A stretch of DNA of 64,000 bases from Solen grandis (taxonomy: Eukaryota; Mollusca; Bivalvia; Adapedonta; Solenidae), in NCBI GenBank assembly GCA_021229015.1, contig CM037787.1:39565037-39629036 (forward strand). The letters are read 5' to 3'. Below, in pieces: positions 57,459-64,000 of this stretch; positions within the stretch are counted from its first letter, which is position 1, and each line of letters starts with the position of its first letter. Position numbers and translations under genes: made by a program. Below the pieces are notes generated by a model. It was not told the origin of the DNA. It did no database searches and worked only from the letters and a program-made list of their open reading frames with translations.

Positions 57459-58442
57459 TACCCCCCCGCAACGAAGTTAGGGGGGGGTATACCGTCTGTC
57501 CGTCCGTCTGTCCGTCCGTCCGTCTGTAGACACAAAATTCTGCGGACTACTCCTCCTAAACTTCTGGAAGGATTTTGATGAAACTTGCTGGCAATGATCC
57601 TTAGACATTGTATTAGCGCGTTATCTATATAGCATTGAGTTACCTCCCCTATTTACCAAGTTATGCCCCTTTGATGATTTTTGCATTACAAACTTCTGCG
57701 GACTACTCCTTCTAAACTACTGGAAGGATTTTGATGAAACTTGCTGGCAATGATCCTTAGACATTGTATAAGCGCGTTATCTATATATCATTTGGTTACC
57801 TCCCCTATTTACCAAGTTATGCCCCTTTGATGATTTTTGCATTACAAACTTCTGCGGACTACTCCTTCTAAACTACTGGAAGGATTTTGATGAAACTTGC
57901 TGGCAGTGATCCTTAGACATTGTATAAGCGCGTTATCTATATATCATTTGGTTACCTCCCCTATTTTCCAAGTTATGCCCCTTTGATGATTTTTGCATTA
58001 CAAACTTCTGCGGACTACTCCCTAAACTACTGGAAGGATTTTGATGAAACTTGCTGCCATTCATCCTTAGACATTGTAGAAGCATGTGTTAGTTATATAA
58101 CATTGGATTACCTCCCTTTATTATAGTTATGCCCCTTTGATGATTTTTCCCTTGGATTACCTCCCTTTTTTAAAGATATGTCCCTTTGATGGTATTTGTT
58201 TTACAATTTTCTTCCATTGATAGATTTCAGTGAATCTTAATGATATTTATCCATAGACATAGGTATATCCATAGGTATGTGTTACAAAGGATCACTAGAT
58301 TTCCATGTAGTTGGCACATATGTCCTCTGTATATTAAGATGGAGTGTTGCATACAAGAATTCTGATTTCATGCTCCAAAGCCATGTTTGACAAAAACACT
58401 TGCGGGGGGGGGTATTAGTAAGCCCTTAGGCGACAGTTCTAG
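57459..58442 (+). mobile_element. HINE-like element, family 3
   Basis: Left tip TATACCCCCCC and its inverse GGGGGGGTATA around GCAACGAAGTTAG, a GTCCGTCCGTCTG microsatellite, then about four units of roughly 157 bp ('AAACTTCTGCGGACTACTCC', 'GGAAGGATTTTGATGAAAC'). The right end has ACTTGCGGGGGGGGTATTAG and AGCCCTTAGGCGACAGT and finishes TCTAG followed by TT. Confidence 0.7.
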
Positions 58443-59513
58443 TTTAAGTGTTCTGGAAAAGACTGATGTTACTAAGTTAAATGAATTAACTGTAAAAGAA
58501 TTTAATTTAGTAACAAAATTTGCTTTTAAACTTATAAGGAGATATAGCATTGCATTGAAGCTACAAAAATACTATGTGTGTGTATTTAAATAACATAATC
58601 ATAGTCTATAAAATTCAACAAGTTAAACAATTTAAAGCTTAATAGCCACTTTAACAATAAAGTTTCTCTACTCCTTTTCTCTGTAACTATAAACTTTTAC
58701 ACAGAACATGATGAAATTCACATGAAATTTGTCTGACTTACACATGAAAATTGACTGACTGAGTAACTTTTGTCATTTTCAGCAAAAACTATGTGACATA
58801 CTTATTCAGATACATCAATACATTTATGTTAAATGATTTAACAAGAATTTCTATACTATAAGTCAAAACAAATCTTCATTCTTGAAAAAGTAAACATGTA
58901 TCTCTGCTATTTCTAACTTAAACATGATACAACATCAAATAACTGCCCAACAAATACATACTTGTTGTTGAAGATTTTCCTATACTATCATGTCACTCTT
59001 GTTCCATAATTTTAATTAACGACCAATCTCACACCTTTTTGCATAATTTAATTTGAAAAAAAATCTTCACCCATAGAGGTACCGGGCCCAATGACCATAT
59101 GAAATCCTTTCTAAGGAAAAAAATTTTAGTTATAGCACAGATAGTGAAAATATGTTGTGAAACGTAGAACATTTACATCAGTCACATAAAACCTTACTTT
59201 TCAAACTTGATAGGGATTTGGTCATTGCTAGCAGATGGTTCTATTGCTTTTGTTTGGGTCACTAGGTAAAAGATCAAGATCTGATCCATAAATGGAAAGA
59301 ATGCTTGACCTACCTTTCTACAAAATGATAGGGTGTTCTGTTATAAAACTAGTAGGTGACCCCTAGTGAATTATTGAATATGGAAAAACAAATTATTGTA
59401 AGTGGATAGTCTTATGATTGTATGTTATAATATTGAAATATTTTTTTGAGATTATTTATGTGGGAAAAGTTCATTATTTTTATGTGTGAATACTGTATTA
59501 TTTAAATTTCCAG
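58443..59513. other. Intron 3, 3' part; no feature recognised
   Basis: AT-rich intronic DNA ending in the exon-4 acceptor TTTAAATTTCCAG. Confidence 0.5.
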
Positions 59514-59780
59514 GAGTGGGAAGAGCTCTAAAAATACGCACCCAGCCTGATCATAGTTGGATACTACTTCAATAAAAGACGTGGTCTGGCGGTGGGTGTG
59601 TCAACCTCAGGGGTCGGAATAGGCACTTTTTTTTGTTCCCCACCCATGATTGAGATGTTGTTTGGGTTCTATGGTTACCAGGGAACGTTTATGATCTTGG
59701 CAGCGTTAATGAGCAACTTCTTTGTTTGTGGTGCCTTATTTAGACACTGGAACTTCACCAAAAATTCATGCGACTAAAAG
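59514..59780 (+). CDS. MCT-like transporter, coding exon 4 (two apparent one-base insertions)
   Basis: The acceptor is TTTCCAG|GAGTG. It encodes GVGRALK, then one frame over 'YAPSLIIVGYYFNKRRGLAV' and VSTSGVGIGTF, the conserved YF.KRR.LA.G...G block before helix 5. Helix 5-6 sequence follows (GFYGYQGTFMILAALMSN, FFVCGALFR). The shift sits at AAAAA (about 59,534), where four A would keep frame. A second A5 near 59,760 leads to a stop at 59,775-59,777; with one A fewer the frame would run into the donor AAAAG|GTACAA. Both shifts are in homopolymers in a region of falling quality, so sequencing error is likelier than mutation. Helices 7-12 are not found in the window. Confidence 0.8.
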
Positions 59781-59919
59781 GTACAAAACCCTGAGTTATC
59801 ATTTTATATATGTATAAAATCTGTAAATAATATCTTTCCAGAAAAAAATGAAAAAAAAAATAGAGTAAAATTAAAAAATTTTTTTATTACACTGGTATCA
59901 GCAGTAAATACAATGCTCT

Positions 59920-60100
59920 TTGGTCCATGGAAAAATTTACCAGACAGTGGATCTGAAGGTTTGGGTTTAAGCCGTTGGGGGAAAGGGAAATTTCTTCATG
60001 ACCTCCCAGGCACAAAGTACTGGCCAACTCATGGACGGGTCGTGGGGGATTAGTAAAATTTGTAGGAACTTGTTTTCCCATCGAACAAAAAATAAATAAT
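59920..60100 (+). mobile_element. Decayed tRNA SINE
   Basis: Follows the order of the SINE at 50,561: TTGGTCCATGG, GGATCTGAAGG, GGGTTTAAGCCG (B-box site), GCACAAAGTACTGGCC, GGAACTTGTTTTCCCATC. Many one-base changes. Confidence 0.65.
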
Positions 60101-60689
60101 TAAAAGTTAGTAAATACCAGCTTAAGATTGTTGAATCATTTTTCACTGATAGCTTTTGTATGTTGACAGGTCAAGTTGATCTGAGGGTTGTGGTTTAAAA
60201 AAAACCCGATGGCTGCAAGAATTCTTTCATGACATTTCGGAGCTTTAAAGTTGTATCAGCTTGTTTCCAAACAGTTTAAATGAATTGAGTTAAAACTTTA
60301 TTCTTAAAGCTTTGCTGATTTTAGTTTTGTTTGTAAATTCCCTCAGTCCAAGCAGATTGAAGCAGTATAAATATGTCTTCCCATTTAAAGCTGTAACAGT
60401 TCAGCCCTGACTATCTCATTAATGTGATGCTGAATCCCCCACAAATATCAACACAGACACGGCCACATGCCCCCTCTGTGTATACCGGTCAGCCATTGGG
60501 AATATGTCATCCCATTGATCTGTTTGATAGTCCTTTAGTCAATTTGAATACACCTGTAAACACTGGGAGGTCCATCACACAACTGACAGATTGGTTTTAA
60601 TTAAATACGTATGTAAGATATTTGGCATCATTGCATGGTATGCCAGCACCATTTAATCTACCTAAGTGGTTAAGCTTTGACTTAATATC

Positions 60690-61520
60690 TCACTTGAGCA
60701 CAACGTGCTCATGAGTTCTTTTTTCCAGGCCCGTGTTTTCCCTGTGGGCCTTCATCAACAATTTCCTTTAAACAACTCCCCTAAAAACCCCTGAATGGAT
60801 TTTGACCTAAAATTCACAGGAATCATACTTATTAGGGAAAAAAACCTAAAAAATCTTCTTTTCAGAAACCACAAGGCCGGAGTTTATTATTTGGTGTTAA
60901 GCACTTTCTAGTGGATCTTTACCAAGTTTTTTTCAAATCATGGCTCTGGGTCAAAATTGGCCCTGCCCCAGGTGTCACTTGAATTTTCAAAGGCTTAAAT
61001 AGGAAAAATAGAAAAATCTTCTTCTCAAAAAATCTTCTTCTCAGAAACCACAAGCCTAGAGTTTAAATATTTGGTGTGTAGCATTCCTTTTGGACATCAC
61101 CAGGTTTGTTCAAATCATGGCCCTGGGGTCAAATTTAGTATGCCCCTGGGGTCACTTGATTTAACTTAGAATTGTACTGGAAAAAAAAACACTAAAATTC
61201 TTCTTCTCAGAAACCACAAGGCCCAAAGTAAAGATAAAATTTAGGTGTAAAAATTGTCTCATGAAAAACTGCCAGATTTGTTCAAATCATTGACCCCCGG
61301 GGTCACTTGAATTTACATGGCTTATACAGGAAAAAAATAAAAAATCTTTTTCTCAAACCCAAGGCCTGGAGTTAAATATATGGTTTTTAAAATTTTTTGG
61401 CCTAATGGACATCTACCATTTTTTTTTCAAATCAGGGCCCCGGGGGTTTTAAAATTTTGGGCCCGATCCAGGGGCCATTTGATTTTTTTGGGGATTTAAA
61501 AAAGGGGGAAAAATTTTTTT
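60690..61520 (+). mobile_element. HINE family 1, corrupted copy
   Basis: ATCTCACTTGAGCACAACGTGCTCATGAG resembles the family-1 left end. Core units follow with 'CTTCTTCTCAGAAACCACAAGGCC' and 'TGGTGTGTAGCA', related to the 165-bp core at 38.6-40.5 kb. Runs of A, T and G lengthen rightward. Confidence 0.6.
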
Positions 61521-64000
61521 TTAAAAAGATATCCTTGTTCAAAAACCACAAGATCATTTTTTGGGGGTTTTTTTGGATGAAAAATTTGGTAAATGTACCT
61601 AAACCCAAATTTTTTTAATTTTCAAGGCCCGGGGGTCAAAATTTATCCCAAAAGGGGGTTTTTAAATTTTTTTTTTTTGGCCCCACATGAAATTTTTTTT
61701 TAGGGGGAAATTTAAAAATTTTTTTTGCGTTTTTCTGAAAGGGAAATTTTTTTTTTTTTTGGGGATATGCCCCCAAAAGGGGCATAAAAAAAAATTTATT
61801 TCTCGGTGGGGGGTTTGGGGGGGTTTTTTTGGGGCCCTTTTTTGTTTTTAAAAAACCCCCAAAAGGGCCCCCTGGGAAAGGGGGTTTTTGGGGGAAAATT
61901 TTAAAAAAATTTCCATCTTTTTTTTAAAAATATAGTCTTGGGAATCAAAAAAAAGGGGAAGACTTAAGATGAAATTTTTTTCCACTGATTTGGATCTTGG
62001 GCCCCCTTTTGGGCTAAAATTTTAAAAAAGGGTTTGCTTTACTATAAAATTCCTATAAACTTGAGGGCCCATGTTCAAAACCCTTTCCTCTTCCTTTTTA
62101 AACAATTTCAGAGTATTTATGCGGGAAATATCTTTTTTTTTTTTTTTTTTTCAATCTTTTTTTTTTTGAAAAAAAAAAAACACTCAACGGGGGCCCCGGT
62201 AGAAAAAGGGAAAAACTTCTAGCCCGGGAAAGTCCCCCGGGGAATTTTTTGGGAAACCCCTTTTTTTTTAAATTCCCCCCCCCGTAAAAAAATTTCCCCC
62301 AAAATTTTGCAACCCCCCCAAAATGAAAAAAATAAAAAAAAAGGGGAAAAATTCGGTTTTAAAACCTAAATACTCAAAGGGGAAAAACAGACCCTTCTAA
62401 ACCCCCCCCCCAAACCCCCGACAAAAAGTCAAAAAATTTTTATTTGTTTTCTTTTTCTTTAAAAATTTTTGGGCATTTTCTTTTTTTTTTATACAGTTTT
62501 TTTTTTGTTCACTTTTCTTTTAAAACCCCACGTTCACTTTTTTACCTGCATTAGAAAAGGGACGGGGGCCCCATGGATCCTTTAAAAAGGTTTTGAAAAT
62601 TAGTGTCAATAGGGGGGAAATTTGAGTTTTTGTCTCTTTTTTGCTTTTTCCCCCTATTTTTTGGATCCAAAGGGGGGGGGAAGCCAAAGGGACTGTTTTG
62701 TGTACAACGTTTGTCAGGGTTTTTGTAGCAGTTTTTCCCCCTTGAAATTTTCCATTTATGAAGACGTTCTGGGAGTTTCCCCCTAATCAGTTTTTTGGGA
62801 AAGGGGGTTTTTTCCGGGGGAACTTACTTTTCCCCAAAAAACCCGGGGGTTTTTTGGGGTTGTTTGATACCCCTGGGGGGGGGGAAGAAAAAAAACCAGT
62901 TCTTTGGGGGGTTTTCTTTTTTTTTAAAGGGGTTAGCCCCTTGTGGGGGAAAAAAAAGGGGTTTTGGAGGTTTTTTTTTTAACCCCAAAAATTTTTTTTT
63001 TAAAACTTGTAAAAAAACCCCTTTTCCCAATTTAAAAAAATTTGGAAATTTTTCTTTTTTTTTTTTGGGAAATTGGGGGCCCCCATGTTTTTGGGCCCAA
63101 TCTTTAAAAATTAACCCCCTTTTTTCCCAATTTTCCTTTTTGGGGGTTTTCCCCTTTTGGGGGGGGAAAAAACTTGGTTGGGGGAAAAATTTTTTTGGGG
63201 AAAATTCCTTTCTTTTTTTCGGGGTCGTTTTTTTTCCTAAAAAAATTTTGCTTTTTTTGGAAAAAAAAAAACCTTCCAAAGACCCAATTTTTTTGGGGCC
63301 CCAAAAAATTTTTTCCCCAAATAAAATTTTTGGGGTTAAAGGTTTGGGTTTGGGGTCTAAATGAAAAATCTGGGGGGGAATTTTAAAAAAGGGGTAAAAG
63401 TTGGGGTAAAAAAAACCAGGTCCCCCGGGTTTAAAAATTTTAAAAAAAACCTTTTGGGGAAAAATTTTAAAAGGGGCCCCCCATTTTTGGGCCCCCCCCC
63501 CCAAAAAATTTAAAGATTTGGTCAGGATTTTTTTCCCCTAAATTTTAAAAATTTTTTAAAATTTTTCCCCCAAAAAAATTTTTTTGGGGGGGAAAAAAAA
63601 ACTAGGTCCCGGGAAAAAAACCTTAAAAAAAAAAACCTTAAAAAACACTCTACGGCCACATTTTTTTGGGCCCAATCAAAAAATAGATTTGGTCAGAATG
63701 TTTTTTAACATGATACCAGTTAAATTTAAAAATTTGGTCAGGGGGGGGAAAAAAAAGGGGGCCCAAAAAAAAATTTTAAAAAAAAACCTTTTTGTGAACA
63801 CTCTAAGGCCATTTTTTTGGGCCAAATCTTCATAAAATTTGGGGGGGATTTTTGTTAATAATATCTCGGAAAAATTTTAAAAAATTGGGCCCCCATGGGG
63901 GTCAAAAAAAGGTCCCCAAAAAAAAATTTTTAAAAAAAACCTTAAAAACCCCTTTTCAAAAAGGCCTCCTTTTTAAACCCAGTCTTCATTAAATTGTTTT
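61400..64000. other. Homopolymer-inflated, unreliable sequence
   Basis: Nearly every base sits in a run of A, C, G or T of three to ten. Recognisable family-1 core words survive between the runs, such as ACACTCT-GGCCACA, GGGCCCAATC and GATTTGGTCAGAATG near 63,650-63,700 and GTGAACACTCTAAGGCC near 63,795. The underlying DNA is thus probably a HINE core array whose consensus failed. ORFs here (for example 62,795-63,364 and the minus-strand 63,504-62,824) are artefacts. Confidence 0.85.

Noticed and set aside
62758..63835. Several ORFs of 60-226 codons rich in K, F, G and P
   Set aside because: They lie in homopolymer-inflated sequence and overlap on both strands; the composition is artefactual.
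59781..64000. Transporter exon 5 onward
   Set aside because: No MCT helix 7-12 motif could be found in any frame; it is either beyond the window or lost in the corrupted stretch.

Overview
The window is non-coding-rich, AT-rich metazoan DNA, most probably from a bivalve mollusc. The evidence is a spliced solute-carrier gene with canonical GT/AG introns of 1.5 to 8 kb, many tRNA-derived SINEs, LINE, Ty3 and DIRS-like reverse-transcriptase relics, and very many elements starting AGCTCACCTGAGCA with a CGTC-rich microsatellite, a style common in bivalve genomes. A 100-N gap shows this is a scaffold. Species assignment is inference.

Layout. 1-4.2 kb: core repeats, then a non-LTR reverse transcriptase split by a 2-kb, 35-bp minisatellite that grew out of its own coding sequence. 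4.2-9.3 kb: nested Helentron-like non-autonomous elements (HINEs). 9.3-26 kb: relics of LINEs (12.7, 14.9 kb), a DIRS/Ty3-type reverse transcriptase (15.8 kb), a Ty3 polyprotein fragment (19.6 kb) and several SINEs. 26.8-28.8 kb: a spliced pogo-type transposase gene on the minus strand that has lost its first catalytic Asp. 29.5-31.5 kb: three small elements with visible target duplications, the third being a 416-bp terminal-repeat retrotransposon in miniature (TRIM) whose 147-bp LTRs each hold a complete tRNA-shaped Pol III unit. 33.1-42.7 kb: one locus present twice around the gap, probably two haplotypes placed in tandem, differing by two large HINE insertions.

43.7-59.8 kb: the only convincing host gene, the first four coding exons of a monocarboxylate-transporter-like (SLC16/MCT) gene on the plus strand; the 3' half is not in the window. 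Its introns hold HINEs, two piggyBac-type MITEs, a SINE, a 1.7-kb 19-bp minisatellite, a pogo-type MITE, a hAT relic and a solo copy of the TRIM LTR. From about 59.5 kb the sequence shows extra bases in homopolymers, and 61.4-64 kb is so inflated with runs of A, C, G and T that it should be treated as a consensus or assembly failure.

Most interesting for follow-up: the tRNA-bearing LTR element, a shared end grammar (hairpin plus TCTWGTT) across several HINE families, the reverse-transcriptase-derived minisatellite, and the 13-bp-motif foldback element.
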